A stretch of DNA of 64,000 bases from Verrucomicrobiota bacterium (GTDB lineage: Bacteria; Verrucomicrobiota; Kiritimatiellia; SS1-B-03-39; UBA6053), in the NCBI GenBank assembly GCA_020831625.1, contig JAFIGD010000008.1, positions 62,001-126,000 on the forward strand, read 5' to 3'. Position numbers and translations under genes: made by a program. The notes beneath the pieces are model-generated. The model did not search any database. It was given only the letters and a program-made list of their open reading frames with translations, and was not told the origin of the DNA. The first letter of the stretch is position 1. Each line of letters opens with the position of its first letter. Below, one piece after another: positions 42,540-51,403 of the stretch.

Positions 42540-42702
42540 AGATCAAAGTTCCTTGGGTTTAAGAAATTGGTTTGCTGTTCTTTATGAGAAAAAAGCGGGA
42601 ACTTACAATGTAAAAATGACGGATTCGGGGGAATTAGCGTTCGAAATGCCGGAATACCGGACCGGGGGCGGTTCCGTCTGTGCCGTTCGGACGGATTGAG
42701 CT

Positions 42703-44145
42703 TTACTTTCCGGAGCGCGCAAGAGAGGACCGCAGGGTGGTCAGACTCTGCCGGATGGACGGGTCGGACTCCTCAAGCTGACCGATTTGACGGCAGGCGT
42801 GCAGCACGGTGGCGTGGTTTTTGCCGAAGGCCTCGCCGATCGCCGGAAGGGAATGGCTGGTGAGTTCGCGGCAAAGCGACATGGCCACCTGACGGGGCAG
42901 GGCGATGTTGGCCGGACGCTTGCGGCTGAGGATGTCACTGAAGCGGATATCAAAATGTTCGGCGACGGCGCGCTGGATGCGCTCCATGGTGAGCAGGGCG
43001 GGGGCCTCGTCGTCAAGGCAGTCACGCAGCAGGTATTCCAGTTTTTCCGGGCCGAGATCGCGGTTGGTGAGCGAGGCGTAGGACGCGGCGCGCACCAGCG
43101 CGCCCTCGAGGCGGCGGACATTGGCGGCAATGCGCTCGGCGATGAAGCGGATCACGTTGTCGCTCACCGGCGTGTCCATGAGTTCCGCTTTTTTGCGAAG
43201 AATGGCCATGCGGGTTTCGAATTCGGGCACATCGATTTCGGTGACCAGTCCCCATTCGAAGCGGGAGACCAGACGGCGTTCGAGTCCGGGGATTTCGGTG
43301 GCGGGCCGGTCGCAGGTGAGCACAATCTGTTTATGGCCGTCAAACAGCGCGTTGAAGGTGTGGAAGAATTCCTCCTGCAGGCGTTCTTTGCCGGCGAGAA
43401 ACTGGATGTCGTCGATCAGCAGGATGTCCGCGCTGCGGAAGCGTTTGCGGAACTGGGGCAGTTTGCTGTTCTGGAGGGCGTCGATGTATTCGTTGACGAA
43501 GGACTCGCAGGAGAGATAGCAGACTTTGCAGGCGGCGTTGGCCGAGGTGGCGAAATTGCCGATCGCCTGCATGAGATGGGTTTTGCCGAGTCCGACTCCG
43601 CCATAGAGAAAGAGGGGGTTGTACGCCTTTGCGGGGGTTTGGGCGACAGCCATGGCCGCCGCATGGGCAAAATCGTTGGACGACCCCACCACAAAGGTTT
43701 CAAACACGTAGCGGGGATTCAGGGAAAAGCGGTCCGAGGAGCTGCTCTGCCGGATGGAGGCCGGATTGGGTTTGCGGGAGGCCTCGGGCGCGGGGCTGAC
43801 GGGTGCGGGAGGCGCGGATGCCGCGCTCTTGGCCGGGGATTTGGCTTTCATGCCGGCCAGATGCTGGTCGACGACCAGTTTGAAGCGGATATCCTCGCCG
43901 GTCACGGCCCGATAGGCATCGGCTATCATGGGCACATAATTTTCCTCAAGCCAGGTGGAGTAGAAATCGTTGGCCACGCGCAGATGAAACAGCTCCTTGT
44001 TCCGGTCGCCGGGCTCGATGCCGGCAATCCAGCGGTCGAACAGCTCTTCGGATAGTGATTCCCGCAACAGGGCGCAGATCTGTGACCAGAGAGCCACAGT
44101 TCCGTGATCGTCGCTCAATTCAGGGGCGAAAGTCCTCTTCTCCAT
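42703..44145 (-). CDS. dnaA: Chromosomal replication initiator protein DnaA
   Basis: The AAA+ ATPase that binds DnaA boxes and opens the origin. The 480-residue protein (from the ATG at 44145) has domain I (ALLRESLSEELFDRWIAGIE), a low-complexity linker rich in Pro/Ser/Ala (SAASAPPAPVSPAPEASRKP), the AAA+ core with Walker A GGVGLGKTHLM and Walker B DILLIDDIQF, sensor region LVSRFEWGLV, and domain IV with the box-recognition helix SLCRELTSHSLPAIGEAFG and KNHATVLHACR. An upstream in-frame ATG at 44229 is unlikely, because the 84 bases between contain DnaA-box-like sequences. The non-coding stretch upstream is the probable origin. Confidence 0.97.
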   Translation of the reverse strand: MEKRTFAPELSDDHGTVALWSQICALLRESLSEELFDRWIAGIEPGDRNKELFHLRVANDFYSTWLEENYVPMIADAYRAVTGEDIRFKLVVDQHLAGMKAKSPAKSAASAPPAPVSPAPEASRKPNPASIRQSSSSDRFSLNPRYVFETFVVGSSNDFAHAAAMAVAQTPAKAYNPLFLYGGVGLGKTHLMQAIGNFATSANAACKVCYLSCESFVNEYIDALQNSKLPQFRKRFRSADILLIDDIQFLAGKERLQEEFFHTFNALFDGHKQIVLTCDRPATEIPGLERRLVSRFEWGLVTEIDVPEFETRMAILRKKAELMDTPVSDNVIRFIAERIAANVRRLEGALVRAASYASLTNRDLGPEKLEYLLRDCLDDEAPALLTMERIQRAVAEHFDIRFSDILSRKRPANIALPRQVAMSLCRELTSHSLPAIGEAFGKNHATVLHACRQIGQLEESDPSIRQSLTTLRSSLARSGK

Positions 44146-44463
44146 ATTTCGTATGCGTTTCTTCGTGATTTCAGACGGTTTCAAGTTTATACACAAGTTA
44201 TTAACAGGCTGTCTCCCATCCGCTTTCACTTGTCTTTTGACACCTTAACTCTATTGCGGAGTAAGAAACAAGCCGTTAAGATCGAGAAATCAGAGAAAAT
44301 TTTATACCCCAACAGGAGGTAGGTTAACCTTCTGAACACCACAACATCGTGAAATCCTCACTCTTTTCTAAAAAAAAGCTTTTCTTTTGCTTGCGTGGAA
44401 ATCCCCGGACGCCTTCCGGGGGGCATGCGGAAAGCTAGAGTGTTTGTTTCCAAGGAGTTTTGC
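44146..44463. other. Probable origin of replication (oriC) region
   Basis: The stretch between dnaA and the divergent M24 peptidase is AT-rich and has no gene. It carries a perfect DnaA box TTATACACA (44187-44195), a near copy TTATTAACA (44198-44206) and TTATACCCC (44302-44310). Short A/T-rich stretches at 44280-44305 and 44365-44380 could be the unwinding element. Placement directly upstream of dnaA is the common position of oriC. Confidence 0.65.
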
Positions 44464-45591
44464 ATGAAATCAAAGAAATCAACATCAGCACTTCTTTTAA
44501 TCGGCGCCGGTGCCGACGCGGTGGATGTGCGCTATGCGAGCGGGTTTTCGGCTCCGGATCCGTTTCTCTATGTGCAGACCGGGGATGAAAAATGTCTGTT
44601 GGTTTCCCCTCTTGAGATCGGCCGGGCGCTGAAGCTGGGGCCTTCGGTAACGTGTGCGACACCGGATGATTACGGGATGTCGCAGAAAGCGCGCCGGGAT
44701 CTTGGCCGACAGGCGGCGGTTTTTTTGGCGGCGCTGGGCTGTAATAATGCATTGGTAAGTCCTCGTTGTCCAATCGGGGTGGTTCGTCGTCTTGAAAAAA
44801 AGGGGCTGAACGTCAAGGTGGTGAAGGATCCGGTGTTTGCGGAACGTTCGGTCAAGACTCCGAAAGAAATCCGGGCGCTGCGGCAGGCCCAGCGGGCGAC
44901 CGCGGACGCGATGAAGGCGGCTGTGGCGCTGATTGCCGCTGCGGAAATCGGGAAAGACGGGGGCTTGAAGGTGGACGGAGCCCCGCTGACCTCCGAGCGG
45001 GTCCGTCATGCGGTCTGTGTTCGGCTGTTGGAAAAACAGTTTCACGCAGAGGAGATTATCATTGCCGGGGGAGACCAGGGAACTGATCCGCATGAACGCG
45101 GTCACGGTCCGCTGCGTGCGGGGGAAATGATTGTGTTGGATATCTTTCCGCGCTCCGAAACGACGGGCTACTGGGGAGATATGACGCGCACGGTGATCCG
45201 GGGCCGCCCGACTCCGGAGCAGCGCCGTCAATACCGCACGGTGCTCGCCGCCCAAAAAGCGGCGCTGGCCCGGGTGGCCGCCGGGGTGACCGGCGCGGAG
45301 ATTCATCAGGCGGTTTGTGATGTGTTTGCCGAAGCGGGGTATGAAACCGGCCGCGTGGACGGCGTGCCGCAGGGGTTTATTCATTCCACAGGCCACGGGG
45401 TGGGGCTCGAAATTCACGAGGCACCGTCCGTGAGTCCGGCCGGCGGTCCGCTGGCGGCCGGCCAGGTGATTACGATTGAACCCGGCTTATATTATCCCGG
45501 CGTCGGCGGGGTGCGGATTGAAGACACGGTGTTGGTGACCGAAACCGGCTGCACGCTCCTGGCCACCTGTCCTAAAAGGTTCATGTTGTGA
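44464..45591 (+). CDS. M24-family aminopeptidase P / Xaa-Pro dipeptidase-like
   Basis: A dinuclear-metal aminopeptidase of the pita-bread fold (375 residues). An N-terminal creatinase-like domain (DVRYASGFSAPDPFLYVQ) is followed by the catalytic domain. The five metal ligands are visible: Asp in VLDIFPR, Asp in GDMTRTVIRG, His in IHSTGHGVGLEIHEAP, Glu in ITIEPGLYYP and Glu in VRIEDTVLV. AAGGAG eight bases before the ATG at 44464 sets the start. The gene overlaps the next one (hydrolase) by four bases and begins a three-gene operon with the LMF-like gene. Confidence 0.93.
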   Translation: MKSKKSTSALLLIGAGADAVDVRYASGFSAPDPFLYVQTGDEKCLLVSPLEIGRALKLGPSVTCATPDDYGMSQKARRDLGRQAAVFLAALGCNNALVSPRCPIGVVRRLEKKGLNVKVVKDPVFAERSVKTPKEIRALRQAQRATADAMKAAVALIAAAEIGKDGGLKVDGAPLTSERVRHAVCVRLLEKQFHAEEIIIAGGDQGTDPHERGHGPLRAGEMIVLDIFPRSETTGYWGDMTRTVIRGRPTPEQRRQYRTVLAAQKAALARVAAGVTGAEIHQAVCDVFAEAGYETGRVDGVPQGFIHSTGHGVGLEIHEAPSVSPAGGPLAAGQVITIEPGLYYPGVGGVRIEDTVLVTETGCTLLATCPKRFML

Positions 45592-46406
45592 CTCTGATGG
45601 AATTTTTCGGGGGGGCGCTACTGGCCCTGGCGGTGTTTCGGATTCTGGTGAGCGTAAAAGAGCATCGGCTCTTGTATCGGCGCAGCGTCCCCTTCCGCGC
45701 GCTGCCGGAAGACGAGGGGCTGACGGCCGAGGATATTTCGTTTTGCTCCGAGGACGGGGCAACGCTGCATGGCTGGTGGTTCGCACATCCGGAGGCCAAG
45801 GGGGTTTTGTTGGTCTGTCACGGCAACGCCGGCAATATCTCCGACCGTCTCTGGATTCCCAAAGATCTGGCGGATGTTCCGCTGCATGTGTTTTTATTTG
45901 ATTACCGGGGCTACGGAAAAAGCCGGGGGCTTCCGCATGAAAAGGGCACGGCCCGGGATGTGCGGGCGGCGTATCAGGTGTGTCTGCAGAAATGGGGCGG
46001 ATCGGACACGACTCCGCGGGTGATTCTGTATGGGCGCTCTTTGGGCGGGGCGGTGGCTCTGCAGGCGGTGGAGAGCTGTCCGGTGCGGGCGCTTGTTCTG
46101 GAGAGCACCTTCACCTCGGTTCTGGAAATGGGACAGCGCTTTTATCCCTGGCTGCTGCCGAATCTGTTTTGCATGAACCGCTACCGTTCGGATCTCCGCA
46201 TCGCTTTGGCGAATGTGCCGATGTTGGTGGCGCACAGTCCTGAGGATGAGGTGGTGCCCTTCGATATGGGGGAAACCCTGTACCGGCTGGCACCGCGTCC
46301 CTGGGGCTTTTTCCGGCTTGCGGGTCTGCATGACGAGGCGGGCTGGCAAACCTCGCGGGAATATGCGGACGGATTTCGCCGTCTGATTGCGGAGGTGCTT
46401 CCGTAA
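45588..46406 (+). CDS. Alpha/beta hydrolase
   Basis: A serine hydrolase-type protein of 272 residues. A short N-terminal hydrophobic segment (FFGGALLALAVFRILV) suggests membrane anchoring. The oxyanion-hole region is LLVCHGNAGNISDRL, the nucleophile elbow ILYGRSLGGAVAL (Ser in GRSLGG), the acid in AHSPEDEVVPF, and the His near GLHDEAGW. The start is the GTG at 45588, which shares four bases (GTGA) with the stop of the upstream gene; an ATG nine bases downstream is an alternative. A paralogue with the same build lies at 60.74-61.59 kb. Substrate unknown. Confidence 0.82.
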   Translation: MTLMEFFGGALLALAVFRILVSVKEHRLLYRRSVPFRALPEDEGLTAEDISFCSEDGATLHGWWFAHPEAKGVLLVCHGNAGNISDRLWIPKDLADVPLHVFLFDYRGYGKSRGLPHEKGTARDVRAAYQVCLQKWGGSDTTPRVILYGRSLGGAVALQAVESCPVRALVLESTFTSVLEMGQRFYPWLLPNLFCMNRYRSDLRIALANVPMLVAHSPEDEVVPFDMGETLYRLAPRPWGFFRLAGLHDEAGWQTSREYADGFRRLIAEVLP

Positions 46407-47839
46407 TGCGCGCCCCGATTCAGGCCGTTCAGACCCGGCTCCGCGGGTTCCGCATGCCGGAAAGCGGTCTCTCCATTCATCTGGCCCTGAGAATTCTGGG
46501 CGGTATTTTCTTTTTTAATTTCTGGTCGATCGCCTCCCAGGCGAACGGGTTGTGGAGTGACCGGGGGCTGACGCCCTCCGTCCTGTGGCCCTGGGTGCTG
46601 CCGATCGTGCTGGGCGGCGCGGCGGCGGCGCTGGTGCTGATTGCAGGTCGCCTTCCCTGGTGGGCGTTGCTGACCGCATGGGGCGCGCAGGTTTTTCTGC
46701 TGCATCTGGACGGTCCCTGGCTTCAGTTCCAGGGGGATGTTCTGCTGGCGGAAGTCGGATTTCTGGCGCTGTTTCTGGCTTCGCCGGGATGGAGAAAACT
46801 CCCGCCGCCGTCCCGGATCGGCTCCCGCCCGACAGGGCTGATTCTAATGAACGGCCTGCTGATCAAGGTCATGCTCGGCAGCGGCTGGATGAAGCTGACC
46901 GGCGGCGATCCGTTCTGGCTTCGGGAGACCGCGCTGAACGTGTTTTTTGAAACCCAGCCTCTGCCTGCGGCCACCGCCTGGTTCTTTCATCATCTGCCCG
47001 GAACCGTGCTCAAGCACGCGCTCTGGTACGCGGTGATGATTGAGGTGATGTTGCCGCTTTATGTATTCCTGCCCCGTCTGTTCCGCTCGATCGCGGCCGG
47101 AGGCTTCACGCTGCTGATGCTGCTGGTGATCGCCAGCGGACATCACGGCTGGATGCCCTGGCTGGTGATTCTTTTGTCGCTGCTGCTGATCGATGACCGC
47201 ACCTGGCGGCAATGGCTGCCCGAAGGGCGGGGGCCCGCCGCTTCCGTCCCGTTGGTTGCCAAACCGCTTTCGTTGCCGGGCCTGGCGCTGTTGCTGATTT
47301 GGATTCCGCTGACTGCGGGCCTGACCTTCGGGCACAAGGCCGAAGTCTTTTGGCCGCCCTGGCGGCAGGCGGGAGAGGGGTTGGCGCATTTAAGGGCCGG
47401 CAACCGCTATGCCATGTACGGTCGTGTGCAGCCCCGGCGGTTTGAGGTGGAAATTCAGGGGAGTCTAGACGGCGAACACTGGCGGGAGTATCTGTTCAAG
47501 GTCAAACCGGGCCACCCGCAGCGGCTTTCCATGTTTCCGGATGTGCATACGCACCGGCTGGACCAGCAGTTTCATCAGGTGGCCCTGCATCACGCCAATC
47601 CGCGGGCGTGGGAGGCGCATCCCTGGCTGGGGCGTCTTGCGGGCGGACTGTTGGAGAATGATCCGGTGGTGACGGGGCTGCTGGATGTCAATCCGTTTCC
47701 GGATCAGCCGCCCCGGTATCTGCGGCTGGTGACCTACCAGGTCCGTTTTGCCGATCCGGTGACCCGCCGCGAGCGGGGGATCTGGTGGATGCGCTCGGTG
47801 CGGGGGCTGTATGGACCGGTGATCCGGCGGGAGGATTAA
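46406..47839 (+). CDS. Lipase maturation factor (LMF1)-like membrane protein
   Basis: A 477-residue polytopic protein. About eight hydrophobic segments fill residues 25-310 (FLALFLASPGW, ILMNGLLIKVMLGSGWMKLTGGDPFW), followed by a soluble C-terminal domain with NRYAMYGRVQPRRFEVEIQG, SLDGEHWREYLFKVKPG, HRLDQQFHQVALHHANPRAWEAHPWLGRL and NPFPDQPPRYLRLVTYQV. This is the architecture of LMF1-family proteins, which in animals are ER factors for lipase folding; the bacterial counterparts have no proven function. The start codon overlaps the hydrolase stop by one base (TAATG), and the hydrolase could be the enzyme that it assists. That link is inference. Confidence 0.85.
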   Translation: MRAPIQAVQTRLRGFRMPESGLSIHLALRILGGIFFFNFWSIASQANGLWSDRGLTPSVLWPWVLPIVLGGAAAALVLIAGRLPWWALLTAWGAQVFLLHLDGPWLQFQGDVLLAEVGFLALFLASPGWRKLPPPSRIGSRPTGLILMNGLLIKVMLGSGWMKLTGGDPFWLRETALNVFFETQPLPAATAWFFHHLPGTVLKHALWYAVMIEVMLPLYVFLPRLFRSIAAGGFTLLMLLVIASGHHGWMPWLVILLSLLLIDDRTWRQWLPEGRGPAASVPLVAKPLSLPGLALLLIWIPLTAGLTFGHKAEVFWPPWRQAGEGLAHLRAGNRYAMYGRVQPRRFEVEIQGSLDGEHWREYLFKVKPGHPQRLSMFPDVHTHRLDQQFHQVALHHANPRAWEAHPWLGRLAGGLLENDPVVTGLLDVNPFPDQPPRYLRLVTYQVRFADPVTRRERGIWWMRSVRGLYGPVIRRED

Positions 47840-48240
47840 ACGCCCAGCCCGCGGTTGTCGGATTCGTCTTTTTCGGCGTACCCGTCGTCCTGCCGTTTGA
47901 AGTTCAGTTTGTTTTTCTGATTGTAAAGATCGTGCACATCTTTGGCGTCCATGCCGAGCACCTGGGCGAGGCTGATGAGAAAGTGGAAAAGATCGACCAC
48001 TTCGACGCGGGCGTTCTGCTGATCGAAGGTCTGATACTTCGCCCACCATTTCCAGGGCACGCTGTCGATGAGTTCGGCGAGTTCCTGCGAGGCCGCGCGG
48101 GTGTAGTTGAGCACCCACTGCACGCGCTCCTCATCGTTCATGTCGGGAGGGTTGACTCCGATGCGCTGATTGAGCGCCATTTGTTTGTCGAACAGATCCT
48201 GAAGCATGTCGGGGGAGGGCGTGGGGGAGGAATCACTCAT
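47836..48240 (-). CDS. Dimeric all-alpha dUTP diphosphatase
   Basis: A 134-residue all-alpha NTP pyrophosphohydrolase of the dUTPase_2 type. The pattern LFDKQMALNQRIG, RAASQELAELIDSVPWKWWAKY and ARVEVVDLFHFLISLAQVLGMD shows the ExxE..(W)..ExxxDxxHF metal-binding signature of dimeric dUTPases of phage and bacterial origin. It hydrolyses dUTP to dUMP and keeps uracil out of DNA. AAGG before the ATG supports the start. It overlaps the end of the convergent LMF-like gene by four bases. Confidence 0.87.
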   Translation of the reverse strand: MSDSSPTPSPDMLQDLFDKQMALNQRIGVNPPDMNDEERVQWVLNYTRAASQELAELIDSVPWKWWAKYQTFDQQNARVEVVDLFHFLISLAQVLGMDAKDVHDLYNQKNKLNFKRQDDGYAEKDESDNRGLGV

Positions 48241-48274
48241 GTTTGTGCCTTTCGAAACGGGGAGGGTGTGAGAA

Positions 48275-49858
48275 TTAAGGGGTGGGGGACCGGGCTTCGA
48301 GTTCGCGGAGCCGGTTGAGTAGAATTTGCCGTTGCTCTTCCGAGTCCCGCTGACGTTCCCGCTGCTCTTGCAGTTCCCGGCGGAGGGTTTGAATATGATT
48401 GGCGAGGATACGCATATCCCGCCGGGAGTTTTCCCGGGCCGCGATCAGCCGTTCCCGTTCTTCGGCGAAGGCCTGCGGGGCGTTTTCGCCGGATTGCAGG
48501 GCTTCCAACGCGCGGCGGTTCCGTTCAACCTCCTGCATGGAGGCTCCGAGCGCGCGCTGAAGGTCTTCAATGGCCTCAGCCTGATCCGTGGACAATTCGA
48601 TTCGGGCCTGCAACTCGTTTTGCAGCGAAAGGAAATCCAGTTGGAGTTCCTCATATAATGTCTGATCCACGGATGCGGCTTCAAGTTTTTCGGTCAGGGT
48701 TTCCAACTCGGCCCGGAGTTGATCCTGCTGTGATTGCATTGCGATCATTTCATTGGATTGGAGACCCCGCCCTTCCTGAAGTTCCCGCAGGGAAGCCTCC
48801 AGTTCCGCGATATGATCTGTCAGGGATGCATTGGCTTCCGAGACCTGATGCCTGCGCGCCTCCTCCCGTTCGGCATGTTCACGCGCCTCTTGAAGGCGGG
48901 TTTCCAGGGTTTTCAGTTTGGCGTCCAGCAAATCGCGTTCCCGTTCCGTTCGGGTCAGGTCCTCTGACAAATCCGGGCGGGCTGATTCCCGGTCCAGGGC
49001 GGCCTGCAGTTCCCGGTTCCGGGAGAGGGTGTCCTCCAGGGATTGTTGAAGCTGTTCGAGCTCGGCCCGGGGAACCGAGGTTTCGCGCAGGTCGGCCAGT
49101 TCATTCTCTAAATCATGCACCCGCTGGGCCATTTGATCGCGTTCCTGTTCCGCACGGCTCCGCTGCTCCTGCGCCTCCTGAAGGGACGTTTCCAGCTGTT
49201 CCACGCGGGATTGCAGGGCCAGCAGTTGGGCGTTCGCAAGCGACTCGCGGCGTTGGGCCTCCTGTAAATCGCTTCCCAGCTGACGGTTGAGGCCCTCAAT
49301 ATCCCGCGCCTCGCGCTCCAGCGTCTCTTTGCCGGCGCGAAGGGCCTCTGCGGTCTGCTCCGTCGCCGCCATTTGGTCCATCAGCGCCTCCAGACGCTCC
49401 TGAAGCGCGGTTCGGGCCGCCTGCAGATCGTCACGTTCGCCGGTGTGCTCTGTGATCATTTGTTGCTGTTCAAGGCGAAGCTGATTGAGGGTTTCGGCGA
49501 ATTCCTGCTGTTCGGCGCGAAGTTGCTCCCGCACGGTTTCCAGCTCCCGGCGGACGGTTTCCAGTTCCTCTTCGGCTTGTTCGCCGGCCCGGTTGGCGGT
49601 GGCTTGAGCGGAATCCAGCAAAAGGCTTTCCCGCTGAACCTGTTCGAGACGGTTTTCCAGGCGGGTTTTCTCCCGGGTGAGTTCCTCGATCACCGGACGG
49701 GTCTCGGCCTGGAGTTCCAGGAGCGCGCGCTCCGAGCGGTCGCGTTCCGCCTCCAGTTGCAGAAGCCTTTCCTGCAGAACCGCCTGCACAGACCGGGATT
49801 CCTGCGCTGACAGAGGATACAGGGACAAGGCAAGGATCAAAAGCATGATGTTACGCAT
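48275..49858 (-). CDS. Exported coiled-coil protein (B)
   Basis: A 527-residue protein with a cleavable signal peptide (MRNIMLLILALSLYPLSA, then QESRS) followed by nearly 500 residues of continuous heptad-patterned Glu/Gln/Arg/Leu coiled coil. No catalytic motif is present. The composition and layout (signal peptide, then a very long periplasmic coiled coil) match the protein at 31044-32276, so they may be members of one structural family, such as envelope spacers. The gene is 35 bases behind the dUTPase start on the same strand. No ribosome site is obvious before the ATG. Confidence 0.75.
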   Translation of the reverse strand: MRNIMLLILALSLYPLSAQESRSVQAVLQERLLQLEAERDRSERALLELQAETRPVIEELTREKTRLENRLEQVQRESLLLDSAQATANRAGEQAEEELETVRRELETVREQLRAEQQEFAETLNQLRLEQQQMITEHTGERDDLQAARTALQERLEALMDQMAATEQTAEALRAGKETLEREARDIEGLNRQLGSDLQEAQRRESLANAQLLALQSRVEQLETSLQEAQEQRSRAEQERDQMAQRVHDLENELADLRETSVPRAELEQLQQSLEDTLSRNRELQAALDRESARPDLSEDLTRTERERDLLDAKLKTLETRLQEAREHAEREEARRHQVSEANASLTDHIAELEASLRELQEGRGLQSNEMIAMQSQQDQLRAELETLTEKLEAASVDQTLYEELQLDFLSLQNELQARIELSTDQAEAIEDLQRALGASMQEVERNRRALEALQSGENAPQAFAEERERLIAARENSRRDMRILANHIQTLRRELQEQRERQRDSEEQRQILLNRLRELEARSPTP

Positions 49859-49954
49859 GTTTTGTTTCTTAACCGGAAGCTGTACAAAACAAAAGAATGA
49901 ACTTCGGCGATTTCATTTTGTCCTTATCCTCTTGAGCTTGCGTTTGATGACGGC

Positions 49955-50086
49955 ATGGCCTACGAAGTGAAATTTGTGACCCTGGACGGGAAAACAGCGG
50001 CGATTATTGAGCTCGATGCCGGTCAGGTTCGTGTTGCCGACACCCGTGAAATCCCCCACGCAAGGCCCCTGACGGCCGCAGGGTAG
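49955..50086 (+). CDS. Small open reading frame, 43 residues
   Basis: Begins MAYEVKFVTLDGKTAAIIEL and continues DAGQVRVADTREIPHARPL to a TAG. The hydrophobic/charged alternation and the motif VTLDGKTAAIIELDA look like real protein sequence rather than noise. I cannot assign a family; no ribosome binding site is clear and no partner gene is adjacent. Weakly supported. Confidence 0.3.
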   Translation: MAYEVKFVTLDGKTAAIIELDAGQVRVADTREIPHARPLTAAG

Positions 50087-50780
50087 GGGGCTCGAAGGGG
50101 GGGGCTATGCTAAGGGAGCGCCGATCTCCGCATCGGCATTGCGGTGGAAAGGCACGGGAGCGCCGATCTCCGCATCGGCCTGCGGTGGAAATGCGCGCGC
50201 GGCGGGAAGCCCCCCTTCGCCCCAGCCGGTGCGGAGACCGGCGCTCCCGTGGTAAGCCCCCCTTCGCCCCAGATTCCTAGGGGATAGGCCAGCATGTGGT
50301 CGAGGCCTTGCGCGGCGCAGAGGGAACGGCCCATGTGGGGATACAGGTCGGAGGGGTGGAGATGGGGAAGGGTGCATCTCTGAAAAGTAACGGGAATTAT
50401 GCGGCCACGCCAAAGACTCCGTTCCAGAATGAATCATAACGGTTGCATAACACAGCGCAGCGGTAATCCAAAGTATACTCAGCACCTGGCAGGGACCAGA
50501 ACATCCGCTCCTACGAGGAAACCGCCCGAATCCACTCGTTTTTGGAGGAAAGCGCATAAATGGGCGAATATTTTATGGAATGCATGAAAGCGAGTAGACA
50601 TCCCCTATAAAAAACGCGCCAAATTTGTTGTTATTTTGACCCAAATTCTGCGGTATGGAAGGGGGCAGATGCGTTGGGAATGTTAAAATTCACGGGCTGC
50701 CCCCTTTTTCCGGGCTGGTACCTTTTTCGACCCCTTTTTCCCGGGGGTTAACCCGGGTGGGATTCCGGGAAGAAGTAAGA
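50087..50780. other. Repeat-rich, gene-poor stretch at the left side of the second island
   Basis: No gene is supported in these 690 bases. They hold the GGGAGCGCCGATC repeats (next entry), a direct repeat AAGCCCCCCTTCGCCCCAG at 50207-50225 and 50254-50272, and a GGGGGCAG ... CTGCCCCC stem (about 50660-50706) with a loop of roughly 30 bases followed by five T residues, a possible terminator of weak quality. A CCCGGG-GGTTAA-CCCGGG dyad follows at 50742-50759. On the minus strand at about 50.27-50.34 kb a short frame reads MGRSLCAAQGLDHMLAYPLG, which may be a gene remnant. Confidence 0.55.
50114..50248. repeat. Three copies of GGGAGCGCCGATCTCC-type repeat
   Basis: The unit GGGAGCGCCGATCTCCGCAT begins at 50114 and again at 50156 (tandem, with the TGCGGTGGAAA tail repeated too). 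A third copy lies inverted at 50226-50248 (CCGGTGCGGAGACCGGCGCTCCC) with several changes. Each copy is itself a partial dyad around CCGATCTCCGCATCGG. Confidence 0.75.
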
Positions 50781-51293
50781 TTAAGATACAAGCCTCATAA
50801 CCTCGGGCGTAAACAGTCTCCGGGGCAAAAAGAATTCCTGATCGTTGGTTGTGATGATCATAATTGACCGGTAGGGTTTCAGAAGAAGGCCGTTCACTTT
50901 TCGGAATATTTCTTGAGTCTCCCCCTGTGTGAGACTCAGTGTACCCTCTGAAAAGGTAATGGTCATGGGATTTTCTGTTTTTGAAATCACAGACTTCATA
51001 TAATGGCGCATCCGGGACCCGTATGATGCGCGCAACAGGAGGGTAATCCCGTATCCGAACCCGCCCATTCCTATGGTAATGGCCATCTTAAAAGACAAAG
51101 GTTCGGAAGAGTACCATACGGAATACCCCCCCACGGCCAACCAGAAAAAAATAACGGTGAGATTGAGGGGGAAGTAGCAGAGCCTTCTGTGCCATTTCGA
51201 GTAAAGCACATAGTCCAGGCCGTTTTTACACAGCTCCTGCCGCTGTTCCGAAACGGAAAGGGTATGAGTGATTTCTGTTTTGGGATCGGACAT
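50781..51293 (-). CDS. YcxB-like membrane protein
   Basis: A 170-residue protein with two hydrophobic segments early on (YFPLNLTVIFFWLAVGGYSVW and MAITIGMGGFGYGITLLL) and a soluble C-terminal domain with MTITFSEGTLSLTQGE, WF-type residues near VNGLLLKPYRSIMIITTN and EFFLPRRLFTPEVMRL. This matches the YcxB-like family (two membrane helices and a C-terminal sandwich-like domain). The ATG at 51293 is chosen because the sequence after it, MSDPKTEITHTLSVSEQ, fits family N-termini; a longer frame starts at 51392. No partner gene is seen. Function unknown. Confidence 0.68.
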   Translation of the reverse strand: MSDPKTEITHTLSVSEQRQELCKNGLDYVLYSKWHRRLCYFPLNLTVIFFWLAVGGYSVWYSSEPLSFKMAITIGMGGFGYGITLLLRASYGSRMRHYMKSVISKTENPMTITFSEGTLSLTQGETQEIFRKVNGLLLKPYRSIMIITTNDQEFFLPRRLFTPEVMRLVS

Positions 51294-51403
51294 ATGCCTT
51301 GGTTGTAAGCCATTGGCCGGAAATTTCGAGATGAATCTGTGCATCAGGACTTTCCCCATTTTTTGACAGACCCAAGCTTGCCAAGGGAGCATTGATTTTT
51401 TTT

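Noticed and set aside
50114-50280. CRISPR array
   Set aside because: Copies differ in length and direction, and there are no regular spacers or cas genes.
50105-50557. Minus-strand frame with MGRSLCAAQGLDHMLAYPLG
   Set aside because: Passes through dispersed repeats, has no ribosome site, and ends in repeat-derived sequence; at most a gene relic.
50656-50710. Strong terminator at the GGGGGCAG/CTGCCCCC stem
   Set aside because: The loop is about 30 bases, which makes an efficient intrinsic terminator unlikely; mentioned only as weak.
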